A stretch of DNA of 64,000 bases. It comes from Candidatus Aminicenantota bacterium (GTDB lineage: Bacteria; Acidobacteriota; Aminicenantia; S016-38). A program made the translations under genes and the position numbers. The notes beneath the pieces are model-generated. The model saw only the letters and a list, made by a program, of their open reading frames with translations. It was not told the origin of the DNA and ran no database searches. Below, piece by piece: positions 18,238-26,282 of this stretch; position 1 is the first letter of the stretch; the number at the start of each line of letters is the position of its first letter. The stretch lies in NCBI GenBank assembly GCA_026987025.1, contig JALSNJ010000019.1, forward strand, positions 1 through 64,000, given 5' to 3'.

Positions 18238-19274
18238 CTGTTCTTCCTCGTCAGTATGTAGACAAAAAGCGGTGCCCCCAGAAAGGAGGTTATAATTCCC
18301 ACGGGCAAAACCACAGGGGAGAGAAGAAGTCTGGCCAAGGAATCGGACAGCAGGAGTATGGAGGCTCCCCAGAACACCGAGGCCGGAAGAAGGAAACCGT
18401 GGTCGGAACCAACCACTCCCCTCATCATGTGGGGTCCGAGAAGTCCCACGAAGCCGATAATACCCACGAAGGCAACGCTTACGGCAGCCACCAGGGAGGA
18501 GAGAAACACCCCCAAAAGCCTTACCAGTTCTGTATTTACGCCAAGGGCCTTTGAAGCTTCCTCCCCGCTCAGAAGGGCGTTGTAGTTCCACCTCTGAAGG
18601 TAAAAGTAGGAAAGCACGGGAAATACCACCCAGGCCATTATCCCCACCTCCCTCCAGGTGGCTCTTCCAAGGTCACCAAAGGTCCAGAAAACTATGGCTG
18701 CCAGTTCCTGGTCCGAGGCCAGAAACTGAAGAAGGGTCAATCCGGCCATAAAGAGAAAACTCATGGCAATGCCCGCGAGAATAATCGCCTGGGGTGAAAG
18801 ACCCCTGATTTTAGCCAGGATGAGCACCACAAAGACCCCCAGCAAGGCCCCGCCGAAGGCAAAGACAGTGGTCCTGTAGGGGTCGGAGATGGCCACCGCA
18901 TCGGAAAATCCGTTGTGAACCTGTCCCGCCTTTAAAACCACTATGGAAAAGGCCGCCCCGAAGGCTGCTCCCTGGGAAATCCCCATGGTGAAAGGAGAAG
19001 CTAAGGGGTTTTCAAGAACGCACTGCATAACTGCACCGGCCGCAGCCAGGGCTGCCCCCACAATTACGGCAGTAATTGCCCTTAAAAGCCTCAACTCCCA
19101 TATAAGGCGATGGGAGGCATTGTCAAGTTTTCCTACCAGGAAAAGAAAACCCTCCTTCAGGGGAAGCCCTGCGCTTCCTGTGCCCATGGCTAAGAGGAAG
19201 ACCAGCATCATGAAGAGAAAAAGAAGGAAGTTCCTCCACCTTTGAACCTTTACATTTTGCAGGTATTCCCTCAT
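18234..19274 (-). CDS. FecCD-family ABC transporter permease
   Basis: This 346-residue protein has about ten membrane helices and conserved FecCD blocks: ALAAAGAVMQCVLENPLASP, TMGISQGAAFGA and the C-terminal FVGLLGPHMMR followed by LPVGIITSFLGAPLFVYIL. It forms the channel of an importer for ferric siderophore, haem or cobalamin. It overlaps both neighbours by 4 bases. Confidence 0.95.
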   Translation of the reverse strand: MREYLQNVKVQRWRNFLLFLFMMLVFLLAMGTGSAGLPLKEGFLFLVGKLDNASHRLIWELRLLRAITAVIVGAALAAAGAVMQCVLENPLASPFTMGISQGAAFGAAFSIVVLKAGQVHNGFSDAVAISDPYRTTVFAFGGALLGVFVVLILAKIRGLSPQAIILAGIAMSFLFMAGLTLLQFLASDQELAAIVFWTFGDLGRATWREVGIMAWVVFPVLSYFYLQRWNYNALLSGEEASKALGVNTELVRLLGVFLSSLVAAVSVAFVGIIGFVGLLGPHMMRGVVGSDHGFLLPASVFWGASILLLSDSLARLLLSPVVLPVGIITSFLGAPLFVYILTRKNR

Positions 19275-20329
19275 TTCAGAAGATTTAATCTCCTGTAGCC
19301 CCCGTAATCCCTCTTCATCGCCTGGTAAACCGGTTTCCCCACGAAGAAGTTGAAGATCTCATCGGCCTTTTTTTCAATCTCTATGTCCCTGAATTTTTCG
19401 GGATAAAGAACCTTTCCCACGAAATACCCGCTGGCCAGAGCCACCTCTATGTTGGTGGTGTAATAGTTGAAGGGAAGGAGTCCGTACACCCTCCCCTCCC
19501 TGACAGCGGTCAAGGCCCTGTAAAAGGAAGGATTTCTCCTGACATCCTCAAGGACTATCTCCAGCCCCCCTTCGTCAACGAATATGTAATCCGGATCCCA
19601 CTGGAGAATCTTCTCCCTGTCCACGGAAATCCAACCTCTTATCCTCAGGGTATCGGCAAGATTCTCCGCACCAACCAAGCGAAAAACGGGAAACTCCCCC
19701 ATGCTGCTATCTATCCCATGGGAACCCCTGTGGCCCAGCCCGCCTATGTAAACCCTGGGCCTCCTTTTTATCCCAGAGGTCCTATCCTTGAGGTCTTCAA
19801 TGGTGGCTCTTATGTATCGTATCAGTCGCTCTGCCCTGGCTTCCCTACCCAATATTTTTCCTGCAAGCCGCAGGGAGCGGAAAAGAACCCCCTCCTCAAA
19901 GGTGGCCAGTTCCCCATAACTCAGCACCACCACCGGAGCCCGGACCTTTGAGGAAATTCTTTCCGCCTCCCCCCTGTCCAGATATGTGGCGAAGATAAGG
20001 TCCGGTTTCAGGAGTATTATCTTCTCGTAGTTGAGAGGGTTTTCCCCCGGAGGGCCTCCCTTAGCGAAGACGGGAAGGGATTTCAACTCCGGGTGGGCCA
20101 GGATGTACGGCCTTCCCCGGAAAAACCTCCTTTCTATCTCCTCCACCCCCACCACCCTGTCCTGGGCCCTGAGGTAAACCATGAGCCTCAGGGCTCCGGG
20201 TCCCACGCATATTATTCTGCGGGGCCGGGCCGCAACCTCCACCCTCCTTCCCAGAAGGTCTACATAAACCCCGGCCTTTATCACCAGCCCCAGGAGGAAC
20301 ACGGTCAAGAACCTTTTGATGTTACTCAT
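19271..20329 (-). CDS. iron-complex/cobalamin-type substrate-binding protein
   Basis: This protein of about 352 residues has a signal-like N terminus (FLTVFLLGLVIKAG) and the periplasmic-binding fold of class III: DLLGRRVEV, RRIICVGPGALRLM, KPDLIFATY, and a C-terminal block with PFNYYTTNIEVALASGYFVGK typical of iron-complex binding proteins. No lipobox is seen. The ATG at 20329 is preferred over an upstream in-frame codon because a promoter TTGACC-17-TACCAT ends 7 bases before it, implying a leaderless message. It heads the three-gene import operon. Ligand not predictable. Confidence 0.85.
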   Translation of the reverse strand: MSNIKRFLTVFLLGLVIKAGVYVDLLGRRVEVAARPRRIICVGPGALRLMVYLRAQDRVVGVEEIERRFFRGRPYILAHPELKSLPVFAKGGPPGENPLNYEKIILLKPDLIFATYLDRGEAERISSKVRAPVVVLSYGELATFEEGVLFRSLRLAGKILGREARAERLIRYIRATIEDLKDRTSGIKRRPRVYIGGLGHRGSHGIDSSMGEFPVFRLVGAENLADTLRIRGWISVDREKILQWDPDYIFVDEGGLEIVLEDVRRNPSFYRALTAVREGRVYGLLPFNYYTTNIEVALASGYFVGKVLYPEKFRDIEIEKKADEIFNFFVGKPVYQAMKRDYGGYRRLNLLK

Positions 20330-20336
20330 AATAAAC

Positions 20337-20365
20337 ATGGTAACATTGATAGCAACCGAGGTCAA
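20337..20365 (-). promoter_or_regulatory. promoter of ABC importer operon
   Basis: Minus strand TTGACC (20365-20360), 17 bases, TACCAT (20342-20337), then 7 bases to the ATG at 20329. No Shine-Dalgarno is present, so the transcript is probably leaderless. Confidence 0.55.
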
Positions 20366-20427
20366 CGAACCGTTGCTCCGAAGCGGAATTTTACCCTATA
20401 ATTTTCCTCCAGAGTGAGGAGGAGATT

Positions 20428-23016
20428 ATGAGAAAAATGGTGATTTTTGTTCTTTTATCCCTTGCGCTTACCTCTGAAAACCTCCACCTGGAAAACCCAC
20501 GGGTTAAATTTACAGTTTATGTGAAGGGCGGTAAGCTGGAATTTGAAACCCTCAGCCTGCCAGCCAGAAAAGCCTACATAACCGTGGACGGGGACTTTGC
20601 CGTAGATGTGGTCTGGACCGGGTGGAGAGCCCCGGGAAAGGTTAATAATTCGGAAAACCCCGTGGTATTTACTAAAAAGGACTTCAGGTTGAACAAGGTG
20701 GAAAGGGGAAGGAGGACCGATGGGACTCTATATTTAAAACTTCTATTTATAGGAAAACCCGGACTTCCCATCAGGGTGGAGCTTCTATATGCCCTGGGAC
20801 CCCGGGATTTCTTCGTAAGAAGAAGAATAAGGGTCTACGACCCGGAATACGGCCTTCACTTCCTGAGGAGGATTTTCGTCTACAAAACCATGATTTTATC
20901 CCGATTCAAAACCCTCAAAGAAGGTGGCTACGGTCAGCCTGCAGCCATAAGGAGCGGCAAGAGCGGGGCCTTCTGGGGGCTTGAATACCCGGGAGGAACC
21001 TCGGTGATCAGGGGCAAAGAGGCCCGGGTCTTCCAGTACATAGGCGAGAAGATAGGGGCTAAGGGAATCTGGAGCGACCCGGCGGTCTTCGCCATAACTC
21101 CGGACCCCAGGGTTAGATACTGGTTCTTCCAGTACTTGGACAGTATAAGGACAGCTCCCTTAAGGCCCTATCTTCTGTACAATTCCTGGTACGACCTCAG
21201 GGCTCCGGAAATGGTAAAGGACCCCCGCAGGGTGATGAATCAGGAAAACGCCCTCAGAACCGCAAAACTTCTCGGTGAAAAACTGGGAGAATACGGGATA
21301 AAGCTTGACGCCTTCGTCCTTGACGACGGATGGGACAATTACAGGAGCGACTGGGCCCTTTCAAAAGCCCAATTCCCACGGGGATTTTCTCCCCTGGTAA
21401 ACCTCCTTTCCGGATACGGCACCTCCTTAGGACTGTGGTTCGGCCCCATAGGAGGATACTCCCACAGGGACTGGAGGGTCTCCTGGATGGCTGCCCACGG
21501 ATACGAAACCGTAGCAGATCAGATGTGCTTCGGGGGGAGGAAGTATTATGCCCTTTTCCGAAAAAGGGTAATGGAAATGGTGAAGAATTACAGGGTGGGC
21601 TATTTCAAGTGGGACGGATTTCAGTTTTCCTGTAGCGAAGAGGGACACGGCCATCCCTTGGGCATATACTCAAGAAGGGCCATTTTGAAAAAACTCATCC
21701 AGCTCGTCCGAACCGTAAGAAGGGAAAACCCGGAGATATTCCTCAACATAACTTCAGGCACATGGCTCAGCCCCTGGTGGCTGCTCTACGCCAACACCAT
21801 ATGGATGCAGGGGTCGGATTACGGATACGCCAATGTCCCCTCCATAAGCCGAAGGGACCGGGCAATGACCTACAGGGACTATGTCCTTTACGACAACCTC
21901 GTGAAAAAGGACCTATGGTTTCCCATTTCAAACCTGATGACCCACGGCATAATAAAGGGGCATCTTCAGAAACTGGGCGGGGAATCCGAACCCATAGACA
22001 AATTTACCAACAACGCTGTTTTATACTTCGCCAGGGGAATATCCATGTTTGAGCTTTACATTTCCCCTGACCTTCTGAGCAACAGGGAATGGGAGGCCAT
22101 AGCGAAGTCATACCTGTGGGCCAAGGACAGATTTCCCCTGTTGGTTTCCTACACCAGGATGATCGGGGGGAACCCCGGAGAGGGAAAGGCCTACGGCTTC
22201 GTCCACTTTAAGGGTCAGAGGGGGATTATATCCCTTAGAAATCCATCCATGGAGCCGCAGAGAATAAAGATAAGGCTGAAGCAGGACCTGGGCCTTTCTG
22301 AGGAGGCCAAGGAACTCGTGCTGGAGAGGGAATACCCCTTCAGGTCTTTTTCAGGGCCCTACTCCTACGGGGATACCCTTGAATTCAACCTTCAGGGATA
22401 CGAAACCTCCGTCTACGAAATTTATCCCCTCAGGGAGGCCAGCTTCCCCGTGATAAAGGGCGCTGAGGTCTCCATGGAAAAAAGGGGACCCCACACCCTA
22501 TCCCTGAGAATTTACAGGACCTGGGAAAAACCCGGACTCCTGAATCGGGGATTCATCCGGGAGATACTCAGGGAGGGAAGAAGGGTAAAGAAAATAGAAA
22601 GGATTTCCCAGGAAAAATTAAAAATACGGGTAAGGCTCAGGGCGGATGGGGACAAATTGATAATGAAGATAGATATACCTGAGAAGGTTAAGAAGGCCAC
22701 ATTTGCCCTTTTGCTAAAAGGTAAAAAAGCCGGCAAAACCGGGGCGGAATTTTACCTTGACGGCGAAAGGACCCCTCCCAGGGTGGAAAGCCAGGAAGGT
22801 GCGTGGACCTGGTTCAAAATTCCCCTGAAGAAGGGCCGCCACACCCTGGGAATAAAGGTGAACGGTCCCTGCTACAGGGAGGGGTGGATAATAACCCTGA
22901 GGGAGTTAAAGCCCGCGGAATACATCGTTAAAACGGAAAGGGTCGTAAGCCTCAGGCCCACCCTGCCCCTACCCTATCCACCGGGAACCCTGAGGGAAAT
23001 AACCAGGGTTTTTTAA
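20428..23016 (+). CDS. alpha-galactosidase-like glycoside hydrolase (GH36-type)
   Basis: This 862-residue protein has a signal-like N terminus, a beta-rich N-terminal domain, a TIM barrel and beta-rich C-terminal domains. In the barrel are FVLDDGWDNY (substrate-binding Asp-Asp-Gly-Trp), YFKWDGFQF with the probable nucleophile Asp, and WMQGSDYGY with the probable acid/base Asp, which is the GH36/GH27 clan layout. It probably hydrolyses alpha-galactosides or related glycans outside the cytoplasm. The start has GAGGAGGAG upstream. Its last 4 bases overlap the stop of the convergent membrane gene. Confidence 0.78.
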   Translation: MRKMVIFVLLSLALTSENLHLENPRVKFTVYVKGGKLEFETLSLPARKAYITVDGDFAVDVVWTGWRAPGKVNNSENPVVFTKKDFRLNKVERGRRTDGTLYLKLLFIGKPGLPIRVELLYALGPRDFFVRRRIRVYDPEYGLHFLRRIFVYKTMILSRFKTLKEGGYGQPAAIRSGKSGAFWGLEYPGGTSVIRGKEARVFQYIGEKIGAKGIWSDPAVFAITPDPRVRYWFFQYLDSIRTAPLRPYLLYNSWYDLRAPEMVKDPRRVMNQENALRTAKLLGEKLGEYGIKLDAFVLDDGWDNYRSDWALSKAQFPRGFSPLVNLLSGYGTSLGLWFGPIGGYSHRDWRVSWMAAHGYETVADQMCFGGRKYYALFRKRVMEMVKNYRVGYFKWDGFQFSCSEEGHGHPLGIYSRRAILKKLIQLVRTVRRENPEIFLNITSGTWLSPWWLLYANTIWMQGSDYGYANVPSISRRDRAMTYRDYVLYDNLVKKDLWFPISNLMTHGIIKGHLQKLGGESEPIDKFTNNAVLYFARGISMFELYISPDLLSNREWEAIAKSYLWAKDRFPLLVSYTRMIGGNPGEGKAYGFVHFKGQRGIISLRNPSMEPQRIKIRLKQDLGLSEEAKELVLEREYPFRSFSGPYSYGDTLEFNLQGYETSVYEIYPLREASFPVIKGAEVSMEKRGPHTLSLRIYRTWEKPGLLNRGFIREILREGRRVKKIERISQEKLKIRVRLRADGDKLIMKIDIPEKVKKATFALLLKGKKAGKTGAEFYLDGERTPPRVESQEGAWTWFKIPLKKGRHTLGIKVNGPCYREGWIITLRELKPAEYIVKTERVVSLRPTLPLPYPPGTLREITRVF

Positions 23017-23531
23017 CCCCGACCCAGGGCGTATTTAATGAAAAGGAGAAGGACAACCGCCAGAGAAAAAAGGGCAAGTCCCCATTTGAGGGCCGAGATG
23101 AGGGAGAAGAGAAAAACCACCCCGGCAGAAAGGTCCCTGAAGGTGGGAAGGAAAATAAGGTGGAGGATGTTTTCAACCCAGTCAAGGAAACCTGCCAGAA
23201 GGGGCATGCCAGCAGCGTATTTCCAGCGGGATGCGGAAACCCTGCCCAGGCGAACTATCAGCCCCAAAAGGAAGAGGGAGTAAGCCAGGGCATAAAGGAA
23301 GTCCAGATAAGTGAGGCGGAGATACTCACGAAGGGCATCTTCCCCCCAGAGGGAAATTATCCTCAAGAGCCTTTCCCTGGAAAAGGCGGTCTGAAGGGAA
23401 AAGACCCCGGGGACGCCCTCCGGAAGCACCCTCCCCATAGAGGAGTAAAGAAGGAGCATACAGACGAGGGCCACGCCCCCTGAGAATAGGAGAATTCTTA
23501 CATCGGAAATCCTCTCGTAAAAATTCCTCAT
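23013..23531 (-). CDS. small integral membrane protein, unknown
   Basis: This 172-residue protein has about four membrane helices: near 12-29, 76-96 (FLYALAYSLFLLGLIVRLG), 108-120 and 137-167. The most conserved-looking stretch is LDWVENILHLIFLP, seen in small uncharacterised membrane proteins. No catalytic motif is evident. TAAAAT lies 10 bases before the start. No function assigned. Confidence 0.7.
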   Translation of the reverse strand: MRNFYERISDVRILLFSGGVALVCMLLLYSSMGRVLPEGVPGVFSLQTAFSRERLLRIISLWGEDALREYLRLTYLDFLYALAYSLFLLGLIVRLGRVSASRWKYAAGMPLLAGFLDWVENILHLIFLPTFRDLSAGVVFLFSLISALKWGLALFSLAVVLLLFIKYALGRG

Positions 23532-23567
23532 GGCAAAATAAATTTTAACCGCAAATCTCAGAAAATC

Positions 23568-24350
23568 TTAAACCTGCCGAAGATTGGAATAGACCATACT
23601 CCCGTCTTTAAATACTATAAGTTCTCCTGGCTTAAAGGACTCCCAGTTTTCGTCGGTAAGGGGTTTTGTGGCAACGATATAACCGGTCTGCTCCTTCCTC
23701 TTTTCCTCCGCAAGGTTTATCTCCCAGTCCTCATCCTTAAGTTTAATCTTCCCATAGGGGGGCCTGCGGTGGAGAAAACTGAGGCCGTTATAACCGTCCC
23801 TGTCGTGGTAGCAAAAAAGGAATTCCCCGTCGGAAAAAATACAATTGAATCTCCCCCATCGGTTAATCTCCCTAAGTTTTTCCGCAAGCCAGTCAAAATC
23901 CTGCCCTTTCCAATCGTTTATTCCCCTCTCCTCAATGCGTGCAAGAAGATGGCAGAAGGCGTGCTCTGAGTCGGTATCCCCGATGGGCCTGAACCTTACA
24001 AGTTTCAGGCTTTCATAATGTCCAAGGGTCCCGTTGTGGGCGAAAACATATTCCTTCCCGTAAAGTTCCCTGGAAAAGGGATGGGTGTTTTTGTGAGTCC
24101 TTGAACCAACGCTGGAATACCTGACATGGGCGATGAAAATCCTGGATTTTATCCCCTCATAACCCTGCAAAAATCCAGAAAGTCCGCTCTCCGTTGCCTC
24201 AAGGGGTTCCTTTATGACCTGGGCGGATTCGTCTGGATAAAAGGCTATTCCCCATCCGTGGGGATTAGCCCTCCCCCTATGGCGAAATCCCCTGAAGGAT
24301 ACATTGGGTCTCACGGGCAAATTAAAGGACATACCCAACAATTCGCACAT
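23568..24350 (-). CDS. class II glutamine amidotransferase (YafJ-like)
   Basis: This 260-residue protein begins MCELLGMS, placing the nucleophile Cys at position 2. It continues with FRHRGRANPHGWGIAFY, FIAHVRYSS and EYVFAHNGTLGHY, the GATase_6/YafJ signature. It belongs to the EgtC/YafJ class that hydrolyses gamma-glutamyl bonds; the physiological substrate is unclear. GGGAGG precedes the start. It lies immediately outside the integron-like array, whose truncated attC ends about 60 bases upstream. Confidence 0.9.
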   Translation of the reverse strand: MCELLGMSFNLPVRPNVSFRGFRHRGRANPHGWGIAFYPDESAQVIKEPLEATESGLSGFLQGYEGIKSRIFIAHVRYSSVGSRTHKNTHPFSRELYGKEYVFAHNGTLGHYESLKLVRFRPIGDTDSEHAFCHLLARIEERGINDWKGQDFDWLAEKLREINRWGRFNCIFSDGEFLFCYHDRDGYNGLSFLHRRPPYGKIKLKDEDWEINLAEEKRKEQTGYIVATKPLTDENWESFKPGELIVFKDGSMVYSNLRQV

Positions 24351-24411
24351 CCTTCCGACCTCCCTTTAATTTATTTATAAATTTAATAGGCCCTAAACCC
24401 CAAAAATTTTG

Positions 24412-24458
24412 CTTAGGGCAAAAGCTGAAAGTCCGAACCAAATATCAGGTTGTTAGCA
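24412..24458 (-). other. truncated attC-like site (attC-4)
   Basis: On the minus strand the R'' box TGCTAAC (24458-24452) is followed by a half-site close to that of attC-1, sharing GGTTCGG and CTTTCAGC. The complementary right arm and R' box are missing, as sequence similarity stops near 24412. The R'' box is the reverse complement of the first bases (TTAGCAG) of the DUF4268 cassette, as expected for that cassette's own attC. A hairpin GCCTGC/GCAGGC at 24474-24487 lies between the gene and this half-site. Confidence 0.6.
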
Positions 24459-24512
24459 GAGCCTAAGGGCGAGCCTGCGAAAGCAGGCGAAGAGTTCCGC
24501 ACGAAGCCCGCA

Positions 24513-25466
24513 TTATAACTTTTTAATATATCTTGATAGTACATTACTAAACCTTTTCATTGTTTTAGATGCCCATTCTATAATTTCTGGATAATCTTCT
24601 TCTGAAAGGTATTTTATACTACCTTTGATGTTTCTGTAAATTGCAATCCTACAAGCCCTTTTTCCCTCCATTCTTTCCCATATGAGTCCCTCTATCTCAT
24701 TCTCTATTTTATCCTTATGTTTTTCTAACTCCTCAAAAATTCTTTCATTTTCATTTTTGTCTCCTGTATCAATATATAGCTCAACCGCAAACCTGTTATT
24801 ACTTTTAAATGCCCATACAAATGATAATCCACTTTTACCAGCACCAAAACTTAACCAACTCTGTGGTTGAGGTTTAACTTTTCTCCACCTTGGATTAATC
24901 TTTTTATACTCATCTACTAATTTAGAATAAAACTCTAAATATCTTTTGGCGGTTTCACTCATTGTTTGACTTGACATTTTAATCATTCTTTCCCAGTCAT
25001 TTGGTTTAACAACTATTCTAAAATCAGGGGCTGGTTGAGAATCCTCTATTTTAATTAACTTTATTTCCACTCCAAAAAATGACGGCCCTGCTTCAGGATC
25101 AACATTCTCATTTAACCATTCTAATGCTTTTTTATGTTCTTCTCTGAAATTTTCTGCAATCCAAATTATTATGCCTGCCTGTTTGCCAGCAGCGTAAGTA
25201 AGTATTTTACCCAAATGATCATGGTCTGTAGTCCCGAACTGATTTTCTATTATGATTATTTTGTTTGAATCAGAATCTCTCGCGATTATATCGCAACTAA
25301 AATTTCCAACGTTTCCTTCTATATTGCTATCAATTATATCAAGGTTTAATTTTTCTCCCAAAATATACAGATTTTCGTTTAGCCAAGGAGTAAAATCCTT
25401 ATCCTCTTTCTCAAACACATCTTTCAGATTAACTTGTTTAATTTTTCCAAGTTTTTGCTTTATCAT
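24513..25466 (-). CDS. DUF4268-type protein with PD-(D/E)XK-like nuclease domain
   Basis: This 317-residue protein has an N-terminal domain with SCDIIARDSDSNKIIIIENQ, a D-x(n)-ExQ pattern like a restriction-type PD-(D/E)XK nuclease core (E-x-Q variant). A C-terminal part has WLSFGAGKSGLSFVWAF and AVELYIDTGDK as in DUF4268 proteins. It is probably a DNA endonuclease-like or DNA-binding defence protein. It is the sole gene of an integron-type cassette between attC-3 and truncated attC-4. Codons are AT-rich compared with the flanking chromosome, consistent with transfer. Confidence 0.75.
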   Translation of the reverse strand: MIKQKLGKIKQVNLKDVFEKEDKDFTPWLNENLYILGEKLNLDIIDSNIEGNVGNFSCDIIARDSDSNKIIIIENQFGTTDHDHLGKILTYAAGKQAGIIIWIAENFREEHKKALEWLNENVDPEAGPSFFGVEIKLIKIEDSQPAPDFRIVVKPNDWERMIKMSSQTMSETAKRYLEFYSKLVDEYKKINPRWRKVKPQPQSWLSFGAGKSGLSFVWAFKSNNRFAVELYIDTGDKNENERIFEELEKHKDKIENEIEGLIWERMEGKRACRIAIYRNIKGSIKYLSEEDYPEIIEWASKTMKRFSNVLSRYIKKL

Positions 25467-25528
25467 CGTAACCCCCTTGTTCTATTTTTATGGAGTTCTC
25501 CTTTTTTGAGGGCGGAGGGCGGAATTTC

Positions 25529-25616
25529 TGCTAAGGTTTTGCGGACATATGAAGTTGGCGAACGGAGTGAGCCAATTTGGGCAGAGCGAAGCGTAGCCGT
25601 ATGTCCGCTGTTATCG
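25529..25616 (-). other. integron attC site (attC-3)
   Basis: On the minus strand R'' CGATAAC (25616-25610) and R' CTTAGCA (25535-25529) flank a fold with an outer stem GCGGACATA (25541-25549 pairing with 25600-25608). Inside is an arm TTGGC/GCCAA and a second small arm. The conserved link TTTGGGC also occurs in attC-1 and attC-2. R'' is the reverse complement of the first bases (TTATCG) of its own cassette, which begins at attC-2. The usual G of R' is C here. Confidence 0.82.
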
Positions 25617-25635
25617 GAAGTGGCGGTATATCTTT

Positions 25636-26280
25636 TCATGGTATCTCCCATCCAATTCCCATATTTTCAAGTAGTTTTTTGATTTTCTCTGGTTTAATTT
25701 TTCGTTGCCTTATTTTATCTAAGGTATCTCTAAGAGTAGTATTGTTTTCTTCAAAAATCACGTATTTGAAGAAATTATACAGAAAAGCTCTTCCTTCGTA
25801 ATGCCAATAAATAATATCTTCCATGATAAACAGCCATTTTATTACTTTTAAAAGCACATCTGGTGCTATGTTATTTATTGAAGGAATAGATGTTTTGTTT
25901 ATCATAGCATCTACATTATTATTTTTGCAGTGATACAGGTTGTAGATAATATTCCACAGCTGGTTAAACACTGCCTCATTAGAATTTCTTATATTTCGTA
26001 AAAGTAAAGCGATTTGATCATGTCTACCTTCTTCTAACCCACAGTTAGGAGGAATTTCTACCTTAAAATCAAAATTCCACTTAACTCCTGGACGATGAAT
26101 GTGAAGCTTTTTTCCTATTGATAAATCTTCAACGGGATACCTAAACTCTATGCCTTTTCCTTTTTTATCTTTTTCAAACTCAATAAAATGAGTTACAACT
26201 TTTTTGACTATCTCGAATCTTCCTATAGGTTCTATAATTCTTATTTCCGGCCCATCAATAACTGTTTTGTTTTTAGCCAT
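25636..26280 (-). CDS. unknown cassette protein, partner of methyltransferase
   Basis: This 214-residue protein has no motif I recognise. It begins with a charged basic region and continues with EFRYPVEDLSIGKKLHIHRP and GVKWNFDFKVEIPPN; the second half is helix-rich. Its start lies 2 bases after the stop of the DNA methyltransferase with a good GGAGG, so they form a two-gene cassette. By analogy with restriction-modification pairs it could be the restriction subunit. Histidine- and acid-rich patches exist but no PD-(D/E)XK or HNH pattern is clear. Confidence concerns the gene, not the role. Confidence 0.7.
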   Translation of the reverse strand: MAKNKTVIDGPEIRIIEPIGRFEIVKKVVTHFIEFEKDKKGKGIEFRYPVEDLSIGKKLHIHRPGVKWNFDFKVEIPPNCGLEEGRHDQIALLLRNIRNSNEAVFNQLWNIIYNLYHCKNNNVDAMINKTSIPSINNIAPDVLLKVIKWLFIMEDIIYWHYEGRAFLYNFFKYVIFEENNTTLRDTLDKIRQRKIKPEKIKKLLENMGIGWEIP

Positions 26281-26282
26281 TT

